Source: Lactococcus lactis
Lineage (GTDB): Bacteria > Bacillota > Bacilli > Lactobacillales > Streptococcaceae
NCBI RefSeq assembly: GCF_029023865.1
Contig: NZ_CP118969.1
Coordinates: 2,046,001 to 2,110,000, forward strand
DNA: 64,000 nt
Reading direction: 5' to 3'
Shown piece after piece: positions 45,241 to 53,430 of the stretch (position 1 is the first letter of the stretch; the number at the start of each line of letters is the position of its first letter). The notes under the pieces are model-generated. The model did not search any database and was not told the DNA's origin. It saw only the letters and a program-made list of their open reading frames with translations. The position numbers and the translations under genes are program-made.

Positions 45241-46100
45241 TTTGTTACTGTGGCTTTAAGAATTGCTTTTTTATTCTTCTCTGGCAAGTATTTACCATAT
45301 TTTGCAGCGGCTTGAAGTGCTGTTCCTGCAAAGTCTTCTGAATCCATTGCACGAGTCACTTGAATTCCGACACCAGCTACACCAACATTATCAGCAGCAA
45401 AGTAAGCTCCTTCATTAAGTTGGAATTTTTCATCAGGAAGTTCAGATAAAATAAAACCTTTAAATTTATAAAGTGTTTGTTCATCAACGTTTGCACTTGA
45501 ATTTTTAGCAGTTGTTGCAAGTTTAGAGTCAATAAGCAAGTCATAGATATCAGCATTAACATAAGCAACCCAAGGCACGGCTGTAGAAACGTTGTTATTT
45601 ACAAATTTCTTATGAGCATCTGAGAACAATTTAGTCACGGAATCTTCATCAAGTTTTACAGTCAACGTTTCGCTGGCACTATCTGATAAGAGTTTACCAA
45701 GCAATTTATCGACATGTTGGGCCCATGCCACACCATGGAGTGCTAAACGTTCTGCTACAACTTGGTCTTTGATATCGTTGACTGTGAAATCATCAATTCC
45801 TTCATTAATTGCCAAAGGAGCATCGTAACTCACTTGTTTGTTGACTGACTTAACTTCTTTACGTTGACCAAAGCGTGAAGTATTACCTGTTCCAGATCCA
45901 AAACCAACATTTGCATCAGTTGAATATGCTTGGATAACTACATCAGTGTCGCTTACTTTGAGTTCCATAAAAGTATCATTTTCAGTGACACCATCTTTTA
46001 CTTGAAGAACTCCACCAAAAGCACGCAAGAAAGCTGATTTTTTTGCGAAAAGGTCTGGTAACATACCAGCGTATTGTTTTGTGAAATATTTAATTGCCAT
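45237..46100 (-). CDS. Major capsid protein
   Basis: 287 aa, as expected for P335 TP901-1-type capsid proteins. MAIKYFTKQYAGMLPDLFAKKSAFLRAFGG ... QVSYDAPLAINEGIDDFTVNDIKDQVVAERLALHG. HK97 fold assumed. It follows the scaffold gene. See the Ig-like extension in the -1 frame. Confidence 0.92.
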   Translation of the reverse strand: MAIKYFTKQYAGMLPDLFAKKSAFLRAFGGVLQVKDGVTENDTFMELKVSDTDVVIQAYSTDANVGFGSGTGNTSRFGQRKEVKSVNKQVSYDAPLAINEGIDDFTVNDIKDQVVAERLALHGVAWAQHVDKLLGKLLSDSASETLTVKLDEDSVTKLFSDAHKKFVNNNVSTAVPWVAYVNADIYDLLIDSKLATTAKNSSANVDEQTLYKFKGFILSELPDEKFQLNEGAYFAADNVGVAGVGIQVTRAMDSEDFAGTALQAAAKYGKYLPEKNKKAILKATVTK

Positions 46101-46118
46101 AATTTAGATCTCCTATTA

Positions 46119-46715
46119 TTAATATTTGGCTGCCGCTTGTTTAAAAACATCGACATCAGTGTTACCAGGAACACGTTTAGGCGTTGTCCCTGTGTTTCGT
46201 GCTTTTTCCCACTGTGAGCGTTGATTATCAAGTAAATTGAGGAAAGTTTTTACATTACTGTAAGTTTTTTCTTCGTCAACATCAACTAACAATCCTAATT
46301 CAGCAGCACTCAAAGCAATTCCACTTTCTTTCAATACTTCATCAGCTTGGCTGGTAATGTTTGAAATTTTGATTTGTGCTTTAAGGCTTGCGATTTCATC
46401 GTCTTTAGCTTTTTGAAGTTCGGCAGCTTTTTCTTCGTCAGATTTTTCTTTGACTGACTTTTTGCCACCTTTTTCAAGTTCTTCGATACGAGCCAGCGCT
46501 TGGTCAAGCTGTGTTTTTGTTTCATTTTTTTCAGCTTGTTCTTTGCCGATTCGTTTTTGAAGCTTTCCGACAATTTTGTCATTGTCAGTTGATTGTTCTT
46601 GTTGCTCTTCTTCATTCGTTTCTGTTTCAGTTTCTGAACCAGCTTCAGACGTCTCATCGGCTGCTTCTTCTGCGAACGTTTGCAAATTAAGGGGTAAAAG
46701 TTCTGTTTGTTCCAT
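46119..46715 (-). CDS. Capsid scaffolding protein
   Basis: 198 aa. Acidic N-terminus (EEAADETSEAGSETETETNEEEQQEQ), long coiled coil (about 50-130) and a small C-terminal domain, the standard plan for siphophage scaffolds (phage_minor_cap/DUF4355-like). Directly upstream of the capsid gene. Confidence 0.88.
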   Translation of the reverse strand: MEQTELLPLNLQTFAEEAADETSEAGSETETETNEEEQQEQSTDNDKIVGKLQKRIGKEQAEKNETKTQLDQALARIEELEKGGKKSVKEKSDEEKAAELQKAKDDEIASLKAQIKISNITSQADEVLKESGIALSAAELGLLVDVDEEKTYSNVKTFLNLLDNQRSQWEKARNTGTTPKRVPGNTDVDVFKQAAAKY

Positions 46716-46808
46716 TTCTGGTTCCTCCTACTCGCATTTAAAGACTTGGGAGTCTGATTTTCTCGTGTTTTATTTAGTGTCCACAACGTTCGGAAACGGA
46801 CATAAGAA

Positions 46809-46832
46809 AAACCCATGGGATTCGACGGGTTT
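46809..46832 (-). terminator. Minus-strand terminator-like hairpin beside the plus-strand moron
   Basis: AAACCC-12 bases-GGGTTT followed by TTCTT on the minus strand; it lies in the head operon between the MuF and scaffold genes. Confidence 0.5.
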
Positions 46833-46846
46833 AAAAGTTTATTTGC

Positions 46847-46852
46847 TATAAT
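46847..46852 (+). promoter_or_regulatory. Extended -10 promoter of the plus-strand moron
   Basis: TTTGCTATAAT: TATAAT with TGC directly before. No good -35. 49 bases before the start codon. Confidence 0.7.
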
Positions 46853-46900
46853 TGAATTACTGGCTCATTTGCCTAGTATCTAGTAGAAAGGAAAAATAAT

Positions 46901-47248
46901 TTGAGTTCTATAAAAAATGCTTACATCAAGTTCTGGTACACATTGATTTTGGTAGCTAATCAGAAAAACGATTCAGATGCTGAATTAGTGGTTTTGACTT
47001 CCAATGGTACGTATATTGGCAAACCTGTATCTTCAAGCGAACTTGAAACAGACTTTGTAAACCAAGCTTGGGAAATGACTTTTTCAGAGAGTAAAACAGA
47101 TAAAGTTTCTGAAGAAATAAGCTTAATACATTTGAAAAATGTTAGGACACTTGATAACTCTGAGTCCTATGGTACCTTGACAATTTTTGCGGAAGATGTT
47201 TTAGGTGTCAGCGGAAATGGCGATTTAACTGCTCCATCTGACGACTGA
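46901..47248 (+). CDS. Plus-strand moron gene inside the head operon (unknown function)
   Basis: 115 aa, TTG start with AGAAAGGA 8-9 bases upstream. The protein is mixed alpha/beta (IKFWYTLILVANQKNDSDAELVVL; TYIGKPVSSSELETDFVNQAWEM), acidic, without signal or membrane segment. It resembles no family I can name. Own extended -10 promoter and own bidirectional terminator, opposite to all structural genes around it: a classical moron, probably expressed in the lysogen. Confidence 0.8.
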   Translation: MSSIKNAYIKFWYTLILVANQKNDSDAELVVLTSNGTYIGKPVSSSELETDFVNQAWEMTFSESKTDKVSEEISLIHLKNVRTLDNSESYGTLTIFAEDVLGVSGNGDLTAPSDD

Positions 47249-47299
47249 TTATCCCCGACAATGTCTCTGGGGAATCAATCCCTTTGACTTTATAACTAA

Positions 47300-47326
47300 A
47301 AGGCTGTCCAGTTACAGCCTTTTTTG
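47300..47326. terminator. Bidirectional terminator after the moron
   Basis: AGGCTGT-ccagtt-ACAGCCT with AAAA before and TTTTTT after. Lies between convergent moron and MuF genes. Confidence 0.85.
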
Positions 47327-47345
47327 GTTCATTATTCATTGAAAT

Positions 47346-48386
47346 CTATCCTTTTCTTTTTCTGCGCAATTCTTCAATCGCTTTGTCAGCTTCTGTCCTG
47401 TCATCAAAAGCTTGCTTGTATTCATCTTGACTGATTACTTTTCTATCAAGTAAATCATCCCATAAACCTTTATCATCAACATGCGGTGCGGTGCTACATC
47501 TACAAAACGGATGCATATTAGGAGCATTGACTCCTGGCGACATATCTTTAAGTTTGAATATTTTACCATTCAATGCTCCACAGATAGGGCAAGCTGATGG
47601 TTCAGCAATATACTCATAGCTATCAATATCGGCTTTTTTATAGCTTTCTTCTTGAATAGCTGTTTGAATTCTCGTTGTTTCTGAAACTAGCAATCGTTGG
47701 GCGTTGTAAGTGGCATTGAGCTTTCCCTTTTCTGTCATTAGCCTTTTTAGTTGTGGGGCTAGTGCTTTTGGATTGATTCCACCAGTTACTGAACGAATGA
47801 GAAGTTTTTCAATATCAGCTTTCAATTCAAATTGATACTGCCAAAGCTTGTCAGAGAAACTGGCAAATCCTTCGACTTTATAACTTCCATTTAGCACTGA
47901 TTCAATTAAGATTGTGTACCCACCTTTAGGAACGCTTAAACCAAGAATTCCGGCTTGTCTTTCAAATTCTGTGAGAGCTGCACCAGTCAAATTCTTTGAG
48001 AAATATTTGTCCAAATCGTCAAATACAGAAATAAGCTCCAGACCAATATTTGCTTTCAGGAGTTCTAAACGATTCACTCTCATGGTCAAGTTATAAAGTT
48101 TCAACACTTGATTTGCTTGGTGCGAAAAGTCTTTTTCTTCTACGTATTTCTTAGCTTTATTGGCAAATGCTTTGACATCCATTTTATCCGCACGTTTCAT
48201 GGCTTCACTGATAGAAATCCCTTGCCCATTCGCAAAGTTCTGCCAGTTGGCATTGATTTCTTTTTGAATGGCTTCTTGAGCTTCAAATAGCTTATCCATG
48301 ATTTGCTTCATGCGTTTGGTATCATCTTTGATTTGTTGCGCCTGCCACGCTTGCTCACGTTTTATCCAATAGTCGGGAGTTCTCAT
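47346..48386 (-). CDS. Phage minor head protein (MuF/SPP1 gp7-like)
   Basis: 346 aa. N-terminal helices, then the MuF domain (about 225-315) with LVSETTRIQTAIQ and the Cys/His cluster CPICGALNGKIF ... MHPFCRCSTAPH. It binds the portal and is injected or helps DNA delivery. No toxin domain follows the MuF part. Confidence 0.9.
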   Translation of the reverse strand: MRTPDYWIKREQAWQAQQIKDDTKRMKQIMDKLFEAQEAIQKEINANWQNFANGQGISISEAMKRADKMDVKAFANKAKKYVEEKDFSHQANQVLKLYNLTMRVNRLELLKANIGLELISVFDDLDKYFSKNLTGAALTEFERQAGILGLSVPKGGYTILIESVLNGSYKVEGFASFSDKLWQYQFELKADIEKLLIRSVTGGINPKALAPQLKRLMTEKGKLNATYNAQRLLVSETTRIQTAIQEESYKKADIDSYEYIAEPSACPICGALNGKIFKLKDMSPGVNAPNMHPFCRCSTAPHVDDKGLWDDLLDRKVISQDEYKQAFDDRTEADKAIEELRRKRKG

Positions 48387-48389
48387 AGG

Positions 48390-48578
48390 TTACTCCTTTG
48401 GTGATTTGACCTTACACAGAAAGTATTTTTTGAAATTAGATTCAATATCTTTAATCAATTCCTCTGCCATCTTAGATGCAAGTTGCTTATTGAAAAAAGA
48501 GATAAATCTTATTTTAATAATACTGAATCTGTAAAATAGGCGCTGCTTTACTACAGCTTCAACTTTAATCTTGGGCAT
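48390..48578 (-). CDS. Small basic phage protein between portal and MuF genes
   Basis: 62 aa, basic. AGGAGG with 6 bases to the ATG is one of the best ribosome-binding sites in the window, and it overlaps the portal gene by 14 bases, so it is probably real. N-terminal beta strand (KIKVEAVVKQRLFYRF) and an amphipathic helix. Possibly a late-gene cofactor. Function unknown. Confidence 0.65.
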   Translation of the reverse strand: MPKIKVEAVVKQRLFYRFSIIKIRFISFFNKQLASKMAEELIKDIESNFKKYFLCKVKSPKE

Positions 48579-49845
48579 TGGTTACCTCCTCGTTCGTTTC
48601 AGGAACTACTGTTCCCTTTTCACTAGATTGCTTGTCCTTGTCAAAGATAGCTGTAGAAGCTTCTTCTTTTTTGATTTTCTCCATTTCAGCTTGGACATCT
48701 GGAATAACAGAAATGACACTCAAAGCTGTTTCTTGGCTTGTAATTCCCGCAAGAATACTAGCGGTTTCAGCTTGTTCTTTAATATCTTTAGGCTCATTAC
48801 GAGTAAAGGTATACTCGATATCTTTCCAAGCTTCTCGGTTCGAAACATTCGTACTTAACTCACAAAATAGTTTGTATCGACTATTCAAAGAAGATTGGAA
48901 CTTACGTTGAAATGACAAAGCTAAGTTACTCATTGCTTGAAGCTTGTAAGCTAACGAGACACCACTTGATGACCCGAAAGATTCATCAGAGATATTCGCA
49001 ACCATTGTTGTTTGGAAAATTAATTTAGTTAGTCTGTCCAATAGATTTTCTGTTTGAGAATCACTATCAGGCTTTTCTAAGAATTTAACATCTACTTTTG
49101 AAGCAGAACCACTTTGATTATTCTGATTCTTATCATAATAATTAATTAGACGATTATCTTTGATATTTTTAGCATCTTCTTCGTCTATTTCTGCTCCCAT
49201 GAAAACCAAATACTGATCGCTGAAATAATCAACATCATTTGCTTTTTCACTAATAGCCTTGTTAAAAGCGTTGACTAATGAAATAACAGATTCAAAGATA
49301 CTCATCCGTTCTTCGTTGAAATAGAACTCTACAACTGGTAAATCTGGATATAGGTTGTAAGTCTTTTCTCCAAAGCTAATCTCATCATTTTCTCCGCTGA
49401 TTTTAATAGTTTCAAGTAGAGTATAAACTTCTCCATGAAGTTTTTTGTCCTCGTCTTGATACAAAAGCTCAAAAGCTCGACCATAAATACATGCCATTTT
49501 TGCAAGTTCTGATTCTTCATCTTCCATATCATTCAAATTATCAAATTCTTGTAATTTAGTAAGTATTTCTTTATCTGAATGTGACTTTTTAACTGGAATC
49601 CCATTGAAGTAACCCGTGAAAGTATCAACGATATATTTAGTGAAATTAACAGCTAAACGATTGTCAGGCTTCCAAGAGTCTTTTGCCGGTTCATCATCAA
49701 TAGCCATAATTCCAAGATACATATTTTTTAAGTACTCATACCGAGCAACTTCTAATTTATGTTTTTCCATGAACTTGTTAACCACTTCAACTGTGATTGG
49801 TTCATCTTTTGGAAATGTCATTAATTTAGGTGGTTTGTATTTCAA
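48565..49845 (-). CDS. Portal protein (SPP1 gp6-like)
   Basis: 426 aa. RLAVNFTKYIVDTFTGYFNGIPV near residue 65 is the SPP1-type portal signature, and YKLQAMSNLALSFQRKFQ (about 305) the stem/crown region. It forms the dodecameric DNA entry channel. Located after terL. Confidence 0.92.
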   Translation of the reverse strand: MKYKPPKLMTFPKDEPITVEVVNKFMEKHKLEVARYEYLKNMYLGIMAIDDEPAKDSWKPDNRLAVNFTKYIVDTFTGYFNGIPVKKSHSDKEILTKLQEFDNLNDMEDEESELAKMACIYGRAFELLYQDEDKKLHGEVYTLLETIKISGENDEISFGEKTYNLYPDLPVVEFYFNEERMSIFESVISLVNAFNKAISEKANDVDYFSDQYLVFMGAEIDEEDAKNIKDNRLINYYDKNQNNQSGSASKVDVKFLEKPDSDSQTENLLDRLTKLIFQTTMVANISDESFGSSSGVSLAYKLQAMSNLALSFQRKFQSSLNSRYKLFCELSTNVSNREAWKDIEYTFTRNEPKDIKEQAETASILAGITSQETALSVISVIPDVQAEMEKIKKEEASTAIFDKDKQSSEKGTVVPETNEEVTNAQD

Positions 49846-49859
49846 TTAGAAATCTCCTT

Positions 49860-51248
49860 TTATATTTTAAATGATTTTAATCCGGCTTTTATTCGCTTAC
49901 CACTCATTGTCTCAGCAATGCCGGTTGTTGCATCGGGCGCATCATCATGTTTATTTTTACCTTCACGTTGATAAGTTGTCATTGCTTGATAGTATTCAGG
50001 GAAACGAGTTCTCCAGTCATTGGGAAATCGAACGTGCTGCTCTATCCAATAACTATTGGAATAAATCCGAGCTTCTTTATTATTTCCTTGGAAGAAATCT
50101 TCCACAGCACAAGCAACTTTACCTTGAATCTTATCCCTGACAGAACGAGCAAAAGACCGACCGCCATTGTTGCGCTCGATTCTTGATGCATTTACTCTGT
50201 TATTAATTAACTGATTGGCCACTGCGTTTTCTGTGTACTCCATTGGCTTTTGAGTGTAAATAATATCGAGTACATCCGCAAAACCGTCTGAGGTTTCACC
50301 CCACACAATTGAACAGAGATAGTCTTTCCCAGTATCTGCGGTATCGCAATAATTCCAAATCTTTTTGTACTCTGAGCGAGCGTTGTAGGTTTGGAACTCA
50401 CTATATAATCGACCTTTGACATCAATCGGTTCTTGTTGGTAGTTGGCGCTGGCAATATCAGCCCCCATTGTTTTTACTTTGCGCTTATAATCTTCAAGAG
50501 TCAGAACATCATCACAAAGCATTTCATTCGTTTGCTCATTGTAAGCTTTGAAATTAATATGCTTTACTCGATAGCCATTCTTAGGTAATTCACGCAAAGC
50601 GCGACCAGCCAAATCTTCGCTATGCCAACGAGTCATATTGATTATGATTTTACCGCCTGACTCCAAACGTGAAAGCATGGTATTTACGAACCAATCCCAG
50701 TGTTTCTCTAAGACTGTCGCATTGTTGGCTTCCTCAGCATTCTTAATAACATCATCAATGATAATAATATCAGCACCAAAACCTGTTGCGGTACCTGTTG
50801 GAGAAGTCGCCAGATAGTTGTTATAACCGTCTGACAAACTCCACAGGTTTTTCGCAGCATCTCCGTCTTTAATCTTGGAATCAAAAATATCGGAGTAAAC
50901 AATCTTATCCACATCCGCTTTATTTTGTTGAATAGTGTTACGAACATTTTTAGAGAAAACTGTTGATAGAATTTCGTTATATGAACCAGTCATGATTTTC
51001 TTCGTGTGGTCATTACCAAGCACCCACTCTACAAATTTACCGAGCGTGAGCGACTTCCCGTGACGTGGCGGAAGATTCAAAACTAAAACATCGTGTTCAT
51101 CATCATTTAGAAACGACTGAAACTCTTCGCACATTGTCACCAGATAAGCTCTATCTCGTTTATAAAAGCTTGGCATGATGAGATTACAGTAATCAAAGAA
51201 AAAGCGCTTAGACAGCTCGATTTTCGCCCCTAGCGCTATTTTATCCAT
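49860..51248 (-). CDS. terL: Terminase large subunit
   Basis: 462 aa. ATPase: Walker A LPPRHGKSLT (about residue 58), Walker B ADIIIIDDV (about 160). Nuclease domain in the C-terminal half (DTADTGKDYLCSIVWGE with the first Asp; DAPDATTGIAE near the end). It packages DNA into proheads. Overlaps terS by 8 bases. Confidence 0.94.
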   Translation of the reverse strand: MDKIALGAKIELSKRFFFDYCNLIMPSFYKRDRAYLVTMCEEFQSFLNDDEHDVLVLNLPPRHGKSLTLGKFVEWVLGNDHTKKIMTGSYNEILSTVFSKNVRNTIQQNKADVDKIVYSDIFDSKIKDGDAAKNLWSLSDGYNNYLATSPTGTATGFGADIIIIDDVIKNAEEANNATVLEKHWDWFVNTMLSRLESGGKIIINMTRWHSEDLAGRALRELPKNGYRVKHINFKAYNEQTNEMLCDDVLTLEDYKRKVKTMGADIASANYQQEPIDVKGRLYSEFQTYNARSEYKKIWNYCDTADTGKDYLCSIVWGETSDGFADVLDIIYTQKPMEYTENAVANQLINNRVNASRIERNNGGRSFARSVRDKIQGKVACAVEDFFQGNNKEARIYSNSYWIEQHVRFPNDWRTRFPEYYQAMTTYQREGKNKHDDAPDATTGIAETMSGKRIKAGLKSFKI

Positions 51249-51651
51249 CTCGACTCGCCAACTTTCTAAGCTCTTCTGTCGATAAGTCTACATAAGGATT
51301 GGTTTTGACTGAACCAGATAATTCAACTTTGCTTGTATAATCACCATCCATTTTATTAAGAGTGTCAATTGCCTTAATCATGTCAGCTTCTTTTTCAGCA
51401 TTTTTAGCTATCTCCGATAAAGCGACCATTCGCTCTTTACGAGTCATAATCGCGGCATCTTGAGCTTCTTCTTGAAGTTCTTTATACCTTACCAAAACCT
51501 TACCAAAAAGTTCGCTTGCTTTTACATCTACAGTTGAGTCTTTCCACTTTGATGATTGCTTAAATGCTTCTCTGTATGCTTTTCGTTGGCTCATGCCAGA
51601 AATTAGGCATTGAACAAATTTTTCGTGTCTTGCATTTTCTAATACTGGCAT
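51241..51651 (-). CDS. terS: Terminase small subunit
   Basis: 136 aa. HEKFVQCLISGMSQRKAYREAF is the Terminase_2 helix-turn-helix, followed by a helical oligomerisation region. It recognises the packaging site, which may lie in the adjoining tRNA-like region. Confidence 0.88.
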   Translation of the reverse strand: MPVLENARHEKFVQCLISGMSQRKAYREAFKQSSKWKDSTVDVKASELFGKVLVRYKELQEEAQDAAIMTRKERMVALSEIAKNAEKEADMIKAIDTLNKMDGDYTSKVELSGSVKTNPYVDLSTEELRKLASRDG

Positions 51652-51710
51652 TTAATCTCCTTTCCAACAATAAAAGGCTGCCCATTGGACAACCTGTAAT
51701 AAAATATAAT

Positions 51711-51763
51711 AGCAAGTCAGGGAGTCGAACCCTGAGCGCCTACGTTTCCGTTCCGTACTTGCT
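51711..51763 (-). ncRNA. tRNA-like element with acceptor and T arm only
   Basis: AGCAAGT and ACTTGCT form a perfect 7-bp acceptor-like stem. Inside it is a perfect T arm (CAGGG-TTCGACT-CCCTG) with the TTCRANY loop. Only 22 bases replace the D and anticodon arms, so it is not a working tRNA. Upstream (51781-51893) are further hairpins, for example GCAAG-gta-ACTTGC and GTCTAT-ctcgtc-ATAGAC. Could be a tRNA remnant or a tRNA-mimic. Confidence 0.55.
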
Positions 51764-51938
51764 ACGCTGTAAGCCCTTGACTCCTAGAAAGTCCTATGGG
51801 TTAGTCAGCAACGTCTATGACGAGATAGACAACATTAAATAACCCCGTTGTGAATGTAACGACATCACTGTACAGTCGCAAGTTACCTTGCTGTTTTTAT
51901 GGATTCAAACCAAGGGAATATTATTATCAACCCATTAT
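51764..51938. other. Structured non-coding stretch between the tRNA-like element and tRNA-Lys
   Basis: About 175 bases without ORF. Three small hairpins on the minus strand (near 51871-51893, 51815-51832 and 51776-51792). A segment AGCAAGG at 51891 could also pair with the 3' ACTTGCT of the tRNA-like element. It may hold the late promoter or the packaging site. Confidence 0.35.
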
Positions 51939-52011
51939 GTGACTGAGTGAGATTCGAACTCACGCCTCTGCATTAAAAGTGCAGTGTCTTAACCCCTTGA
52001 CCATGCAGCCA
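51939..52011 (-). tRNA. Phage tRNA-Lys (anticodon TTT), atypical acceptor stem
   Basis: Anticodon arm CTGCA-CTTTTAA-TGCAG gives anticodon TTT. T arm GTGAG-TTCGAAT-CTCAC. Acceptor arms TGGCTGC and TCAGTCA pair at six of seven positions (one G-T wobble, one C-T mismatch), and the 5' base would be U. D arm is short (GTC/GAC). CCA is not encoded. Probably a phage-type tRNA; function is uncertain. Confidence 0.7.
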
Positions 52012-52159
52012 CTAATATGAAGCAAATTCAAACCTATACTTATGATATTTGTGCTTTTGCCTTTTACTTCATAATACAAGTATATCAGCAAAAACAAGGA
52101 GCAACACTCCAATTTCGTGCCTTTTTCGTGTCGTTTTTATCCCAATTTGACCCATGCTT

Positions 52160-52582
52160 TCAAATGAAATAGCCAATATGAGGGTTTATATCTTTTCTAA
52201 AGCGATAATAAATAAACTTAGCTTTCTTTTCTGAAATCTCAATCCCTTCATTATCAAGTTCCATCATTACTCTGTACCATGTAAAACCACCGTAACCACA
52301 GTGTTTTAACTTGATTATTTCTTTTTCCTCCTTAATTAAAGGTTCGTACCACAAGCTGAATTGGTACATCAGGTCTTTGAGTTTGATGTATTCCTCATCA
52401 TTTTCAAGTGCTTCTTTATTTAAAACATGACTTTCAGGTTCCGAACCACCAGAATAAGCCGTACGAATGCCTAAGTTATCTACTTTTTGCTTATAAAGAT
52501 ATCTGCTTTCAATTGATTTTATTCTGGCTTCAAGTCTGCCATTAACGTAATCTCCAATAATTCTATCTAACTTATCTGCCAT
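52160..52582 (-). CDS. Late transcription activator (ArpU/Alt-like)
   Basis: 140 aa. EKEIIKLKHCGYGGFTWYRVMMELDNEGIEISEKKAKFIYYRFRKDI is a sigma-like helix-turn-helix as in ArpU/RinA phage regulators. In P335 phages a protein of the same length at the same place (Alt) turns on the late operon. It should act on a promoter between here and terS. Confidence 0.82.
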   Translation of the reverse strand: MADKLDRIIGDYVNGRLEARIKSIESRYLYKQKVDNLGIRTAYSGGSEPESHVLNKEALENDEEYIKLKDLMYQFSLWYEPLIKEEKEIIKLKHCGYGGFTWYRVMMELDNEGIEISEKKAKFIYYRFRKDINPHIGYFI

Positions 52583-52616
52583 TAATCAAATTCTCCTTTT
52601 GTGGTATAATTAAGTT

Positions 52617-52657
52617 AGAAATTCAGTTGCCGAAGCCCATTGCCGTGGGCTTTTTTT
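52617..52657 (+). ncRNA. Short plus-strand RNA A (promoter and terminator within about 55 bases)
   Basis: TGG-TATAAT at 52602-52610, then 7 bases to the predicted start, then AGCCCA-ttgccg-TGGGCT and TTTTTTT. The RNA would be about 40 bases and is antisense to the leader of the late activator gene. It lacks the GACCA start of copies B-D. Confidence 0.5.
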
Positions 52658-52659
52658 GT

Positions 52660-52833
52660 TTAATTAATTAATTTAAAATATAATGATATTAGAAACGCAA
52701 TTCCAAATAATATATTAAAGGTTGCAGTTCCAACACTTATTGGACTTCTTGGCTTTCCAATTGCGTAAGGTGTAATGAACAGGCCGATAATCATTAGTAA
52801 CACGTAGGCTATAATAATTATATTTGCAATCAT
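52660..52833 (-). CDS. 57-aa membrane protein
   Basis: MIANIIIIAYVLLMIIGLFI start, two membrane helices (3-22 and 36-53). AAAGGAG lies 6 bases before the ATG, and the ATG overlaps the stop of the upstream membrane-protein gene (ATGA), so they are co-translated. Function unknown; could modify the cell membrane in early infection. Confidence 0.65.
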   Translation of the reverse strand: MIANIIIIAYVLLMIIGLFITPYAIGKPRSPISVGTATFNILFGIAFLISLYFKLIN

Positions 52834-53294
52834 TTCTTTTCTCCTTTAATCCCTGCGTCAGTAACAATAAATGTATCGTTATCTCCCATATAGACTGAAA
52901 TCTTATTTCCGGTTTTATTATCGGTTAAATCAACTTTACGACCAGACATTTTATAAGAAAATGAACCTGTATATTCATAAAATACATCTCCCTTATAATC
53001 TTTAATAATGATAGTACGCTGTTGATTCATATCATATTCAATTTTGAGATTCTTCTTGGCCATGTTATATGACGATGAATTAGTATAATTATGATAATAT
53101 GATGAACCGGATAGTCCAACTAAAGTTAACGCTACTAAAGCTACTAAAACAAAAACTCCATAAGCGACATTATTTTTTCTGTTTTCGCGTAATACTGAAC
53201 CTAGAATAAACAATCCTAAACCTAGTAATACTCCGATTACCCAAATAATTGTCCAGATAATCCATGACGTTGGTGTTGGTGTGATATAAAACAT
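52830..53294 (-). CDS. Two-helix membrane protein of the early region
   Basis: 154 aa. Helices at about 10-34 and 44-64, then an exposed beta-rich domain of about 85 residues (KNLKIEYDMNQQRTIIIKDYKGDVFYEYTGSF). No family recognised. Its leader contains a 50-base direct repeat (53306-53356) shared with the next gene upstream. Confidence 0.65.
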   Translation of the reverse strand: MFYITPTPTSWIIWTIIWVIGVLLGLGLFILGSVLRENRKNNVAYGVFVLVALVALTLVGLSGSSYYHNYTNSSSYNMAKKNLKIEYDMNQQRTIIIKDYKGDVFYEYTGSFSYKMSGRKVDLTDNKTGNKISVYMGDNDTFIVTDAGIKGEKK

Positions 53295-53305
53295 TTTATT
53301 TTCCC

Positions 53306-53356
53306 TCCAGTTGAGTTTAGCGAGTTCCTAGCTCAGTATGATATAATATGTGTGAC
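53306..53356. repeat. First copy of a 50-bp direct repeat carrying a ribosome-binding site on one strand and a promoter on the other
   Basis: CCAGTTGAGTTTAGCGAG... to ...CAGTATGATATAAT, nearly identical to 53692-53735. On the minus strand it gives CTGGAGG for the next gene; on the plus strand it ends in TGA-TATAAT, the promoter of RNA B. Confidence 0.85.
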
Positions 53357-53426
53357 CACAAAATAAAATGAAAAAGTATTATTTTTTACATGCGAAGCTC
53401 GAATTTGGTCAACTTGGGCTTTTTTT
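53354..53426 (+). ncRNA. Short plus-strand RNA B (GACCA family)
   Basis: TGA-TATAAT at 53339-53347; 6 bases later the predicted start is GACCA. Terminator 53397-53419: GCTCGAATT-TGGTC-AACTTGGGC with one mismatch, then TTTTTTT. The 5' GACCA is complementary to the terminator loop TGGTC. About 73 nt, no ORF. Confidence 0.6.
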
Positions 53427-53430
53427 GCGT

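Noticed and set aside
46331-46816. 161-aa alternative frame over the scaffold gene
   Set aside because: Very basic translation without a start signal; the scaffold frame has the expected acidic coiled-coil protein.
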